Assembly: GCA_039028155.1 (NCBI GenBank)
Contig: JBCCIS010000002.1
Location: 1-64,000 of the forward strand
Direction: 5' to 3'
Origin: Pseudomonadota bacterium
Lineage (GTDB): Bacteria > Pseudomonadota > Alphaproteobacteria > SP197
DNA length: 64,000 nt
The notes beneath the pieces are model-generated. The model saw nothing but the letters and a program-made list of their open reading frames with translations. It had not been told where the DNA came from and did not search any database. Positions 8,127-16,502 of this stretch are shown piece after piece. Numbering within the stretch: the stretch's first letter is position 1; each line of letters opens with the position of its first letter. The translations under genes and the position numbers were made by a program.

Positions 8127-9314
8127 ATGATCAGTGATCGCCTGGACGAGCTGACCGACTACCCGTTCCCGCGGCTCGACGCGTTGATCGCCGATCTGCC
8201 GCTGCCGGACGGGGAAACGGCGATCCCGATGTGGATGGGCGAACCCAAGCACGGCGTGCCGGAAATTGCGCGCGACACGCTCTCCAGCCGGTTCGACGAC
8301 TACGGCCGATATCCGCCGATCGAGGGCACACCGGGCCTGCGCGACGCGATCGCGGCCTGGCTCACCCGGCGCTTTTCCCTGCCCGAAGGATTCATCGACC
8401 CCGGCCGCAACATCATGCCCGTCGCCGGCACGCGCGAGGCTCTCTTCATGATCGCGATCGCCGCCGTGCCGACGGAGAAAGCGGGCAGGCAGCCGGCCGT
8501 CCTGATGCCCAACCCGTTCTATCAGCCCTACAAGGGCGGCGCGCTGAGCGCCGGCGGCGAGCCTATCTATCTGCCATGCGGCCCCGAAAGCGGTTTCCTT
8601 CCGGATCTCGACGCCCTGACGCCGGAGCTATTGGACCGCACGGCACTGTTCTATCTGTGCTCGCCGGCGAACCCGCAGGGTGCGATCGCCGGCCGCGACT
8701 ATCTGCGCCGGGCCGTCGACCTGGCGCGCCGACACGACTTCATCCTGGCGAGCGACGAATGTTACGCTGAGATCTACGACAAGGCGCCGCCGCCGAGCGC
8801 ACTGGAGATCTGCGCCCAGGACGGCGACATGACGAATGTCATCGCCTTCCACTCGCTCTCCAAACGCTCCAGCGTGCCCGGCCTTCGTTCCGGTTTCATC
8901 GCTGGCGATCCCGACTTCATCAAGGCGTTCGTGCGCCTTAGAAAATACGCGGCCGCCTCCAGTTCGTTCGCCGCTTACGACACCGCCGAACGGCTGTGGC
9001 GCGACGAGGCCCACGTCGAGGCCAACCGCGCGCTCTATCGCGAGAAGATCGACATTGCCGAGCGGATCCTGGGCAATCGCTTTGGGTTTTTCCGCCCACC
9101 CGGTGGGTTCTTCTTGTGGCTGGATGTCGGCGACGGCGAGGAAGCCGCGCGCACGCTGTGGTCGAAGGCCGCGGTGAAAGCGCTGCCCGGCGCTTACCTC
9201 GCGGCCAGTCGAGAGGGCGAGCCGAACCCGGCCCAAGCCTATATCCGTGTCGCCTTGGTCAACGATATCGATACCACGCGCGAAGCGCTGACCCGCCTCG
9301 CGGAGGTATTGTAG
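8127..9314 (+). CDS. dapC: PLP aminotransferase, DapC-like (N-succinyldiaminopimelate aminotransferase)
   Basis: A 395-residue fold-type I aminotransferase. The PLP-binding lysine lies in HSLSKRSSVPGLRSGF, a form characteristic of proteobacterial DapC, which converts N-succinyl-2-amino-6-ketopimelate to the diaminopimelate precursor for lysine and peptidoglycan. The N-terminus contains the substrate segment IPMWMGEPKH and the C-terminus the Arg-containing AYIRVALVND. A dapC/aspC-type gene just before ftsK is common in alphaproteobacteria. Related class I aminotransferases are difficult to separate from DapC by eye, so the exact substrate is less sure than the family. Confidence 0.75.
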   Translation: MISDRLDELTDYPFPRLDALIADLPLPDGETAIPMWMGEPKHGVPEIARDTLSSRFDDYGRYPPIEGTPGLRDAIAAWLTRRFSLPEGFIDPGRNIMPVAGTREALFMIAIAAVPTEKAGRQPAVLMPNPFYQPYKGGALSAGGEPIYLPCGPESGFLPDLDALTPELLDRTALFYLCSPANPQGAIAGRDYLRRAVDLARRHDFILASDECYAEIYDKAPPPSALEICAQDGDMTNVIAFHSLSKRSSVPGLRSGFIAGDPDFIKAFVRLRKYAAASSSFAAYDTAERLWRDEAHVEANRALYREKIDIAERILGNRFGFFRPPGGFFLWLDVGDGEEAARTLWSKAAVKALPGAYLAASREGEPNPAQAYIRVALVNDIDTTREALTRLAEVL

Positions 9315-9333
9315 GTATGTACACATGCAAGAT

Positions 9334-9452
9334 GCCGGTGCCAGCCCTCTCCCCCGCCTCCGGGGCAAAACGCCGAGAGGCGTTTTCGCCGAGGCCACCC
9401 ATGGCAGCATCCTCGGGGTGGCCGGGCGGGAGAGTGGGCTGGTGATGCCGGC
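9334..9452. repeat. Dispersed palindromic element, copy 1 (core inverted)
   Basis: It lies between the dapC-like gene and ftsK. Outer inverted arms (CCAGCCCTCTCCCCC near 9341; GGGAGAGTGGGCTGG ending 9442) enclose inner 8-bp arms GGCCACCC (9393-9400) and GGGTGGCC (9416-9423). The 15-nt core at 9401-9415, ATGGCAGCATCCTCG, is the exact reverse complement of the core in copy 2. The left arm carries an extra block of about 37 nt with its own 8-bp hairpin (AAAACGCC-GAGA-GGCGTTTT), also seen in copy 2 in the same orientation. Confidence 0.85.
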
Positions 9453-9483
9453 TCGCAAAGCAGTGCTTTAGGGGAGAATTTCG

Positions 9484-11922
9484 ATGGCAAGCCGCAGCGC
9501 CACCGCACCTCGCTTCCGATTGATGCCCGAACAGGTCGCCGCTTACCTCAAGCGCCGCGCGGTTCAGGGTGCCGGTCTGCTGATCGGCATCGTCGCGCTG
9601 GCCCTGGCGCTGGCGTTGTTGAGCTTCGACGCCAACGATCCCTCCTATAACCACGCGACAACCGGCGGCGTCGCCAATCTGATGGGACGGCCCGGTGCCT
9701 ATGGCGCCGACATCCTGTTTTCCTGGATCGGCTTTGCCGTTGTCGTCCCGGTCCTGGTGCTTGCCGCCTGGGCGTGGCGTTTGATGGCCCATCAGCATCT
9801 GGCGCGGCCGTGGCTCGGGCTGTTCGCCCTGCCGTTCGCGACGGCGGTTTTGGCGCTTGCCTTCCAGATGACCGGGTGGCCCGCCGACTGGCCGTTCAGC
9901 GTCGGTTCGGGCGGCATCGTGGGCGCGACACTCTACGGCATTCTGGTCAATGTCGGTGCTGTCTCGTTCATCGGCCTGACCTGGCTGGCCATCGGTTTCG
10001 GGCTGTTCGGGATCATCCTCTTTGTCCTCACCGCCGGCTTGCCGCGCGATGATGTGCGCCGGGCCGCCGGCGGCCTCTGGTTCCTGACGACCACCGTGGC
10101 GCACGGTCTGTGGCGCGGCTCGATTGTCACCGTCGTCTTCCTGCGCGGCCTCTATGACCGCCTGCCGGAGAGAAACCGCGACGAAGACGAGGAAGAGTAC
10201 GAAGAGGAGGCCTATTCGGAAGACGACGAAGAGTACGAGGACGAGCCGGAGGCCGACGTCTACGAGGACGAGGAGGAGATCGAGGAGGAGGTCGAAGCCG
10301 AAGCACCGCCGCCCAAGCGACGTGTGCGCCCACGCAAGGACACCGCCAAGAAGCGCAAGCGGCGCAAGCCGCAACAGACAAGCCTGGCGCTCGACGGCAA
10401 CGGCGTCGTCACCGTGCCGCCGCTGGAGCTCCTGACCGACGTTGATCCCAATTCGCGCAATGTCATCGACGACGAGGCGCTCGAACAAAACGCGCGCATG
10501 CTGGAAGGCGTGCTGCAGGACTTCGGCATTCGTGGCGAGATCGACGAGGTTCGCCCCGGACCAGTCGTAACGCTCTATGAACTGGAGCCGGAAGCCGGCA
10601 TCCGCGCCAGCCGCGTGATCGGTCTGGCCGACGACATCGCGCGAAACATGAGCGCGATCTCTGCCCGCGTCTCGGTCGTCCCGGGCCGCACGGTGCTTGG
10701 CATCGAACTGCCCAACGCCGACCGCGAGACCGTCGCGCTGCGCGAATTGCTCGAGGCGCCGACCTATACGAAGTCCGGCACCAAGCTGCCGATCGCGCTG
10801 GGCAAGGAGATTTCCGGCGCGCCGGTGGTCGAAGACCTCGCCCACATGCCGCATCTCCTCGTCGCCGGCACCACCGGTTCGGGCAAGTCGGTCGCGATCA
10901 ACGCGATGATCCTGTCGCTGCTCTACAAGATGACGCCCGACCAGTGCCGCCTGATCCTGATCGACCCGAAGATGCTGGAGCTGTCGGTCTATGACGACAT
11001 CCCGCATCTGCTGGCCCCCGTCGTTACAGAGCCCGGTAAGGCGGTTGTGGCGCTGAAGTGGACCGTGCGCGAAATGGAGAACCGCTATCGCGCCATGCAG
11101 AAGATCGGCGTGCGCAATATCGACGGCTTCAACAAGCGCGTCGCCGAAGCACAAGCCAAGGGTCTCGAACTGACGCGCACCGTGCAGACCGGCTTCAACA
11201 CCGATTCAGGCGAGCCGGTGTTCGAGGAAGAGGTCATCGCCGACAAGCCGCTGCCCTATATCGTCGTCGTGGTCGACGAGATGGCCGACCTGATGCTGGT
11301 TGCCGGCCGCGACATCGAAGGCGCCATCCAGCGCCTGGCCCAGATGGCGCGCGCCGCCGGCATCCATCTGATCATGGCGACCCAGCGCCCGTCGGTCGAC
11401 GTCATCACCGGCACCATCAAGGCGAACTTCCCGTGCCGGGTCAGCTTCCACGTCACCAGCAAGATCGACAGCCGGACCATTCTGGGTGAGCAGGGCGCCG
11501 AGCAACTCCTGGGCAAGGGCGACATGCTGTTCATGCGCGGCGGCGGGCGCGTCACGCGCATCCACGGACCCTTCGTCGGCGATGACGAGGTCCAGCAGGT
11601 CGCCGACTTCCTGCGCCGCCAGGGCAAACCCGACTATCTGGACGATGTCACCGAAGAGGCCTTCGAGATGCCGTCCGACATCGGCGGCGGCGGGTTCGGC
11701 GGCGATGCCGGCAACGACAAGGACAAGGCGCTCTATGACCAGGCCGTCTTCCTGGTCACCAAAGAGCAGAAGGCCTCGACCAGCTTCATCCAGCGCCACC
11801 TGAAGATCGGCTATAACCGCGCCGCCACCATCATCGAGCGCATGGAGGCCGACGGCGTCGTCAGCGCCGCCAACCATGTCGGCAAACGCGAGGTCCTGGC
11901 CGCCGCGCCGCCGGAGCTCTAG
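9484..11922 (+). CDS. ftsK: DNA translocase FtsK
   Basis: An 812-residue division-septum ATPase that pumps chromosome termini and activates XerCD recombination at dif. The N-terminus has at least four membrane helices (about residues 29-185). A strongly acidic stretch (about 229-275) is followed by a Lys/Arg-rich stretch, which together form the linker. The motor has Walker A GTTGSGKS (about 463-470), Walker B IVVVVDEMADLM and the segment GIHLIMATQRPSVDVITG. The C-terminal gamma winged helix (STSFIQRHLKIGYNRAATIIE) is present. Start ATG 9484 follows GGGGAGAA. Palindromic element copy 1 lies immediately upstream. Confidence 0.97.
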   Translation: MASRSATAPRFRLMPEQVAAYLKRRAVQGAGLLIGIVALALALALLSFDANDPSYNHATTGGVANLMGRPGAYGADILFSWIGFAVVVPVLVLAAWAWRLMAHQHLARPWLGLFALPFATAVLALAFQMTGWPADWPFSVGSGGIVGATLYGILVNVGAVSFIGLTWLAIGFGLFGIILFVLTAGLPRDDVRRAAGGLWFLTTTVAHGLWRGSIVTVVFLRGLYDRLPERNRDEDEEEYEEEAYSEDDEEYEDEPEADVYEDEEEIEEEVEAEAPPPKRRVRPRKDTAKKRKRRKPQQTSLALDGNGVVTVPPLELLTDVDPNSRNVIDDEALEQNARMLEGVLQDFGIRGEIDEVRPGPVVTLYELEPEAGIRASRVIGLADDIARNMSAISARVSVVPGRTVLGIELPNADRETVALRELLEAPTYTKSGTKLPIALGKEISGAPVVEDLAHMPHLLVAGTTGSGKSVAINAMILSLLYKMTPDQCRLILIDPKMLELSVYDDIPHLLAPVVTEPGKAVVALKWTVREMENRYRAMQKIGVRNIDGFNKRVAEAQAKGLELTRTVQTGFNTDSGEPVFEEEVIADKPLPYIVVVVDEMADLMLVAGRDIEGAIQRLAQMARAAGIHLIMATQRPSVDVITGTIKANFPCRVSFHVTSKIDSRTILGEQGAEQLLGKGDMLFMRGGGRVTRIHGPFVGDDEVQQVADFLRRQGKPDYLDDVTEEAFEMPSDIGGGGFGGDAGNDKDKALYDQAVFLVTKEQKASTSFIQRHLKIGYNRAATIIERMEADGVVSAANHVGKREVLAAAPPEL

Positions 11923-11960
11923 GGCGGATCATCCCGGGCCAAAAGAACGGACCGTGAAAC

Positions 11961-11976
11961 TGGGCCAATTGGCCCA
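11961..11976. repeat. 16-bp perfect palindrome between ftsK and lolA
   Basis: TGGGCCAATTGGCCCA is a perfect palindrome in the 133-bp gap after ftsK. It is loosely flanked by AACGG (about 11946) and CCGTT (about 11979), which extend the symmetry. There is no T-tract, so it does not look like an intrinsic terminator. A dimeric repressor site or an mRNA stem is possible. Confidence 0.45.
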
Positions 11977-12055
11977 AACCGTTGTGTGACCGCGCTTTTG
12001 CCGCAATGTCGGGCGAGGGTTGATCGCAACGATCAGCCACACGACATGGGCATCC

Positions 12056-12697
12056 ATGAAACGATTTATGACGATTCTGGTTGTCGTGCTCGTCCTGGCA
12101 ACCGCCGCCGCGGCCAGCCTGGCGCGCGCGGAATCCGACGGTGAGCTGCTGCAACGGGTTGAGACCTATCTGAACGGCATCACCACGCTGGAAGCGCGCT
12201 TTACACAGGATAACTACGACGGCAGCACGTCGGCCGGCGATTTTCAGCTCAAACGTCCGATGCTGGCCCGCATCGCCTATGACGACCCAGCGACCGAGGT
12301 CGTCGCGCGCGGCCAGAAGTACCAGTTCTGGGATGCCGAGACCGGGCAGTTCTTCGAAGGGCCCGTTACCGCTTCGCCCATGTGGGTCCTGCTGCGGCCC
12401 GATGTCGATCTTCAGGACTCCTTCAACATCCGCGCTCTGCGCCGCGATGGCGACCGCGTTTTCCTGACAATCCAGTCGTCCGACGACCCAGGCGCCGGCG
12501 TGCTGACGCTCGTCTTCGACGATTCGACCGGGGATACCGGCGATGGGTTGGCACTGGTGCAGTGGTATGTGCGCGACGCCCAAGGCTACATGACCCACGT
12601 CAGACTGGAGGACGTCGCGCTCGGCGTGCCGTTGGCGGACGACCTGTTCGCGATCGATCACCGGGCAAAGATCCGACCGGGCACCAGCAACCACTAG
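12056..12697 (+). CDS. lolA: LolA-like periplasmic lipoprotein carrier, first of a tandem pair
   Basis: A 213-residue exported protein (signal peptide of about 24 residues, ending SLARA) with the LolA fold: LLQRVETYLNGITTLEARFTQ at the mature N-terminus and FQLKRPMLARIAYDD in the sheet region. LolA ferries outer-membrane lipoproteins across the periplasm from LolCDE to LolB. A single lolA downstream of ftsK is the usual alphaproteobacterial arrangement. Here a second 213-residue paralogue follows 95 bases later. Start ATG 12056 gives the compact signal peptide. Confidence 0.8.
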   Translation: MKRFMTILVVVLVLATAAAASLARAESDGELLQRVETYLNGITTLEARFTQDNYDGSTSAGDFQLKRPMLARIAYDDPATEVVARGQKYQFWDAETGQFFEGPVTASPMWVLLRPDVDLQDSFNIRALRRDGDRVFLTIQSSDDPGAGVLTLVFDDSTGDTGDGLALVQWYVRDAQGYMTHVRLEDVALGVPLADDLFAIDHRAKIRPGTSNH

Positions 12698-12792
12698 ACA
12701 TTTGATCTGTCAGATTGTGGCAGGCTGCCGTGCTTCGGCCTCAATCAGACCGGAGTCTTGACGCGGCCCGCCCCACAGCACCATAAGCACGC

Positions 12793-13434
12793 ATGACTGG
12801 TTTCCGAATGGCGCTCGGCGCCCTGCTGCTGATCCTGACCGCCGCGACGGCGCCCGCCCAGGCCGAGACTGAGGCCGAGCTGTTGCAGCGGGTTCAGGAC
12901 TACCTCAACAGCATCACCACGCTCGATGCGCGTTTCGTGCAGCTGAACTATGACGGCACGACCTCGAAGGGCGAGTTTCAGTTGAAACGACCCAACCTGG
13001 CGCGCATCGCCTATGACGATCCGCCGACCATCATGGTCGCGCGCGGTCAGAAGTATCAGTTCTGGGATGCCGAGATCGGGCAGTTTTACGAGGGCCCGGT
13101 GTCGACATCGCCGGCCTCGATCCTGCTGCAGTCCGACATCGATCTTCAGGAGGCTGTGAAGGTGCGCGGCATCCGCCGCGATGGTCCGTCCGTCTACATG
13201 ACCATCGAGCCGTCCGAGGAGCCGGGCTCCGGTGTTCTGACGCTGGTGTTCCACGACCCCCTGGACGATGAGGCCGACACACCGCTTGAGCTGACCCAGT
13301 GGTATGTGCGCGATGCCCAGGGTTACATCACCCGCGTCACGTTGGTCACCGCGGAGTTCGGCGTGCCGTTGTCGACCGACCTCTTCGAGATCGATCACCT
13401 GGAACTGATCCGGCCCACCACGGGAACGGAGTAG
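12793..13434 (+). CDS. lolA: LolA-like periplasmic lipoprotein carrier, second of a tandem pair
   Basis: A 213-residue exported protein with a signal peptide ending APAQA. It is clearly homologous to the preceding gene along its whole length: shared segments include VARGQKYQFWDAE, QWYVRDAQGY and the LolA N-terminal helix. The two differ most in the segment after SP(M/A), where this copy reads SILLQSDIDLQEAVKVRG. It could be a functional split of LolA clients or a duplication in progress. Both copies keep a complete frame, so neither looks decayed. Confidence 0.78.
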   Translation: MTGFRMALGALLLILTAATAPAQAETEAELLQRVQDYLNSITTLDARFVQLNYDGTTSKGEFQLKRPNLARIAYDDPPTIMVARGQKYQFWDAEIGQFYEGPVSTSPASILLQSDIDLQEAVKVRGIRRDGPSVYMTIEPSEEPGSGVLTLVFHDPLDDEADTPLELTQWYVRDAQGYITRVTLVTAEFGVPLSTDLFEIDHLELIRPTTGTE

Positions 13435-13526
13435 TCAGATTGCGCTTTTCGTGACGCGATGAAGCCCTAATCTGCGGCGGTGATTAAAGCACCGCCACCA
13501 CAATCCGAACCCCTCGACCCCGCGTC

Positions 13527-14867
13527 ATGAGCGATCGCGCAGGCGGCTCCATGGACGACGCGCGCTATTGGCACCGCCGCGTGCTGCGGTTCGCCGCACC
13601 GATCATTCTCTCCAACCTCACCCTGCCGATCGTCGGTGCGGTCGACACGGCGGTCGCCGGCCACCTGCCGGGGCCTGAGTACCTCGGGGGCGTGGCGGTC
13701 GCCGCGCTGATCTTCAGCTTCGTCTTCTGGACCTTCAGCTTCCTGCGCTTCAGTGCCACCGGCTACGTCGCCCAGGCGCTGGGCCGCGCCGATGGCGGCG
13801 AATTGCGTGCGATCGCCGCACGCGCCGGCGTGGTGGCGGTCGTCATCGCGCTCGCCATGCTGGCGCTGCAGGCGCCGATCGGCTGGCTGGCGCTCGTCCT
13901 GGTCGATGCCAGCCCGGCGGTGACCGAACAGGCGCGGATCTATTTCGACGTCAGGATCTGGAGCGCGCCGGCGACACTCGGCAACTATGTGATCCTTGGC
14001 TGTTTGATCGGCATCCAGCGCACCGGCTGGGCGCTCGTTATCCAGATTGTCATCGCCTCGCTGAACGTCGTGCTGAACTTCCTCTTCGTGTTCGGCTTCG
14101 GCTGGGACATCGCCGGCCTAGCCGGCGCGACGGCGGTTTCGGAATGGGTCGGCCTGGGTCTTGGTATTCTGATCTTGCTGCGTGTGGTTAGACCCTATCC
14201 CGGCACGTGGCGGATCGACGGCCTGTTGGCGTGGCATCGCTACCGACCCATCCTGACGTTGAACGGCGACCTCTTGATCCGCACCCTGTCGCTGAATCTC
14301 GCCTTCGCCATCTTCATCGCGCTGAGCGCGCGGCTCGGCGACGTTACACTGGCCGCCAACGAGGTGCTGGTCATGTTCTTGAGCGTAGCCGCCTTCGGCC
14401 TGGACGGTTTCGCGAACGCCGCCGAGGCGATTGTCGGCGAGGCCTATGGCAGGCGCGACCGGCGTCTTTTGCGCACGGCGGTTCGCGTGACGATGATCTG
14501 GTCGGCGGTCACCGCGGTGTTCGCCAGTCTGGTCTTCGGCCTGTTCGGCGTACCGATCGTCAACCTGATGACCGATCTGGACGACGTGCGGCAGGTCGCT
14601 TACGCCTACCTGCCCTATGCGGTCTTGATGCCGCTTGCCGCGTTCTGGTCGTTCCAATTGGACGGCGTCTTCATCGGCGCGACCCGCGGCGCCGACATGC
14701 GCAATGCTATGCTGCTGATGTTGGCGCTCTACACGCCGATCGCGGTCGCGCTATGGGCTGTCTTCGACAACCATGGTCTTTGGATCGGCTTTTACGTGAT
14801 GTACGCGCTGCGCGCGCTCACCTTGTGGGTGCGCTATCCGGCCCTGGTGCGCGGCGCCGAGACATAA
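13527..14867 (+). CDS. MATE-family efflux transporter
   Basis: A 446-residue protein with about twelve membrane helices in two homologous halves, DinF-like within the MATE family of Na+/H+-coupled multidrug exporters. The N-terminal half begins RFAAPIILSNLTLPIVGAVDTAVAGHL, with the Pro and Asp residues typical of helix 1. The second half begins about residue 240 (LTLNGDLLIRTLSLNLAF). Its last 50 bases overlap the 3' end of the convergent hydroxylase gene. The substrate is unknown. Confidence 0.87.
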   Translation: MSDRAGGSMDDARYWHRRVLRFAAPIILSNLTLPIVGAVDTAVAGHLPGPEYLGGVAVAALIFSFVFWTFSFLRFSATGYVAQALGRADGGELRAIAARAGVVAVVIALAMLALQAPIGWLALVLVDASPAVTEQARIYFDVRIWSAPATLGNYVILGCLIGIQRTGWALVIQIVIASLNVVLNFLFVFGFGWDIAGLAGATAVSEWVGLGLGILILLRVVRPYPGTWRIDGLLAWHRYRPILTLNGDLLIRTLSLNLAFAIFIALSARLGDVTLAANEVLVMFLSVAAFGLDGFANAAEAIVGEAYGRRDRRLLRTAVRVTMIWSAVTAVFASLVFGLFGVPIVNLMTDLDDVRQVAYAYLPYAVLMPLAAFWSFQLDGVFIGATRGADMRNAMLLMLALYTPIAVALWAVFDNHGLWIGFYVMYALRALTLWVRYPALVRGAET

Positions 14868-15615
14868 AGGGTTGGATGAGGAGCCGGGGAAAACTCAACT
14901 CGTCCTCACCTTGGACGCCCAATGGCATGGCGCGGGTACGCGGGTTGGGACTGCGGCTTCTGAAGATCCTGTCCCAGCACGACAGGACGGTCGCATAGTT
15001 TGAATCCGTGTCGCGGACGATGTTGTGGTGGTGCACCCAATGGATCGACGGCGTCACGATCAGCCACGACAACACCCGCTCGAACGCTCGCGGGAGTTTG
15101 AGGTTGGAGTGGTGGAAACCCGTCGCGATCAGGAGCAGACCTTCCAGCAGCAAGACCGATGTCAGCGGGATATCCAGCAGGGCGATCGGGATCATGCGCG
15201 CAAAGGCCGACAACACGACCTCGCCGGCGTGGAAACGCACGGCGGTCGTTACGTCGAGAAAGCGGTCGCGGTGGTGCACCTCATGAAAGCGCCACAAGAA
15301 CGGCACCCGGTGATTGGCGCGGTGCCAGCCATAAAGCCAGAGATCAAGCAGCACCAGATCGAGCGCGATGGCCCAGGCGCCGGTCCACCAGTCGGGCCTG
15401 ATACCGACATGCCAGGTCGTCGCCCAGGCGGCCAGCGGCACAACGATCAACGGCGCGAGTGCCATGTTGATGACCAAGAGCCCGCCATTACGCCCGACGC
15501 GCGGCCAGCCGCCCAAACGTTGTTCCGCAGGCCAGACCCGCTCGGCGATGAGCAACATGGCGAAGCCGGCGGCCACGATGGCGGTCTTGGCGCTTAGAAG
15601 TGCCGTTAAGTCCAT
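14818..15615 (-). CDS. Sterol desaturase/fatty acid hydroxylase family membrane protein
   Basis: A 265-residue integral membrane di-iron enzyme. Its histidine motifs are in order HRANH, HEVHH, HHSN and HWVHHH, which bind the two irons that activate O2 for lipid hydroxylation or desaturation. Hydrophobic spans surround the motifs. Its tail, which is rich in Arg and Pro and lacks family features, overlaps the MATE gene by 50 bp. The substrate cannot be inferred; bacterial relatives act on carotenoids, sterol-like lipids or fatty acids. Confidence 0.83.
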   Translation of the reverse strand: MDLTALLSAKTAIVAAGFAMLLIAERVWPAEQRLGGWPRVGRNGGLLVINMALAPLIVVPLAAWATTWHVGIRPDWWTGAWAIALDLVLLDLWLYGWHRANHRVPFLWRFHEVHHRDRFLDVTTAVRFHAGEVVLSAFARMIPIALLDIPLTSVLLLEGLLLIATGFHHSNLKLPRAFERVLSWLIVTPSIHWVHHHNIVRDTDSNYATVLSCWDRIFRSRSPNPRTRAMPLGVQGEDELSFPRLLIQPFMSRRRAPGPDSAPTR

Positions 15616-15627
15616 GGCGTCCTTTGG

Positions 15628-15656
15628 GGCACCCCGCTTGCCGTGTCCGGGGTGCC
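15628..15656. promoter_or_regulatory. Inverted repeat in the divergent promoter region
   Basis: GGCACCCC (15628-15635) and GGGGTGCC (15649-15656) form a perfect 8-bp inverted repeat with a 13-nt spacer. It lies in the 59-bp gap between the divergent hydroxylase and gamma-glutamyl hydrolase genes. The position suits an operator or a 5' UTR stem; nothing further supports either. Confidence 0.3.
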
Positions 15657-15674
15657 ATGCTAGCCATTTCCGCC

Positions 15675-16502
15675 ATGAACCGTCACCTCCCCCTGCCGCT
15701 GGTCGGCATCCCCTGTTGTGTCAAACAGATCGATATCCACCCGTTCCACGCGGTCGGCGAGAAGTACATCAACGCCGTCGCGCACGGCGCGGGTACCATG
15801 CCGCTCATGATCCCGGCATTCGGCGGCGGCGCCGACCTCGATGCGTTGGACACGCTGGTCGACCTGGACGATCTGCTCGACCGCCTCGACGGCGTCTTCC
15901 TGACCGGCAGCCTCTCTAATGTCGAGCCGCATCACTATGGCGGCCACGAACCGCGGCCGACGACGGCGCGCGATCCACAACGCGACGCGCTGACCCTGAA
16001 GCTGATCCATCACACGATCGCGCGGGGCATGCCGTTGATGGCGGTGTGCCGCGGCATCCAGGAACTGAATGCCGCGTTAGGCGGCACGCTGTTCCAGCAT
16101 GTCGAAGAGGTGCCCGGCCGGTTCGATCACCGGGCCGATGAGACGAAGCCGCGCGAGGAACAGTACGCGCCCGCCCACACCATCGACGTCACGCCAGGCG
16201 GTGTGCTGCACAAGATCACCGGCGAGACGCATTACACCGTCAACTCGATCCACGGCCAGGGCATCGACCGGGTCGCCGATTGTCTGACCGTCGAGGCGGT
16301 GGCGCCGGACGGCCAGGTCGAGGCGGTCAGCCATCGCGACGCCCCGGGCTTCATGCTGGGTGTCCAATGGCATCCGGAGTGGCGCTTCGACGAACGGCCG
16401 GCCGACCGCGCCCTGTTCACCGCGTTCGGCGACGCGTGCCGGGCCTATGCGGACGCCAAGAGGGATGCTTCCGATGACAACCGACGCGGCCAAGTGGCTT
16501 AA
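15675..16502 (+). CDS. Class I glutamine amidotransferase, PuuD-like gamma-glutamyl hydrolase
   Basis: A 275-residue peptidase C26-family enzyme. The nucleophile Cys lies in MAVCRGIQELNAALGG and the His/Glu of the triad in VQWHPEW. PuuD cleaves gamma-glutamyl-GABA in putrescine catabolism. Start ATG 15675 is chosen by the N-terminal strand LPLVGIPC. The following glutamine-synthetase-like gene starts inside its last codons (29-bp overlap), so the two are translationally coupled. That pairing of a gamma-glutamyl ligase with a gamma-glutamyl hydrolase supports a Puu-type pathway. Confidence 0.82.
   Translation: MNRHLPLPLVGIPCCVKQIDIHPFHAVGEKYINAVAHGAGTMPLMIPAFGGGADLDALDTLVDLDDLLDRLDGVFLTGSLSNVEPHHYGGHEPRPTTARDPQRDALTLKLIHHTIARGMPLMAVCRGIQELNAALGGTLFQHVEEVPGRFDHRADETKPREEQYAPAHTIDVTPGGVLHKITGETHYTVNSIHGQGIDRVADCLTVEAVAPDGQVEAVSHRDAPGFMLGVQWHPEWRFDERPADRALFTAFGDACRAYADAKRDASDDNRRGQVA

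Noticed and set aside
9259-11154. A 631-codon minus-strand open frame opposite ftsK
   Set aside because: It runs through the palindromic repeat and the antisense of the FtsK motor; no recognisable domain.
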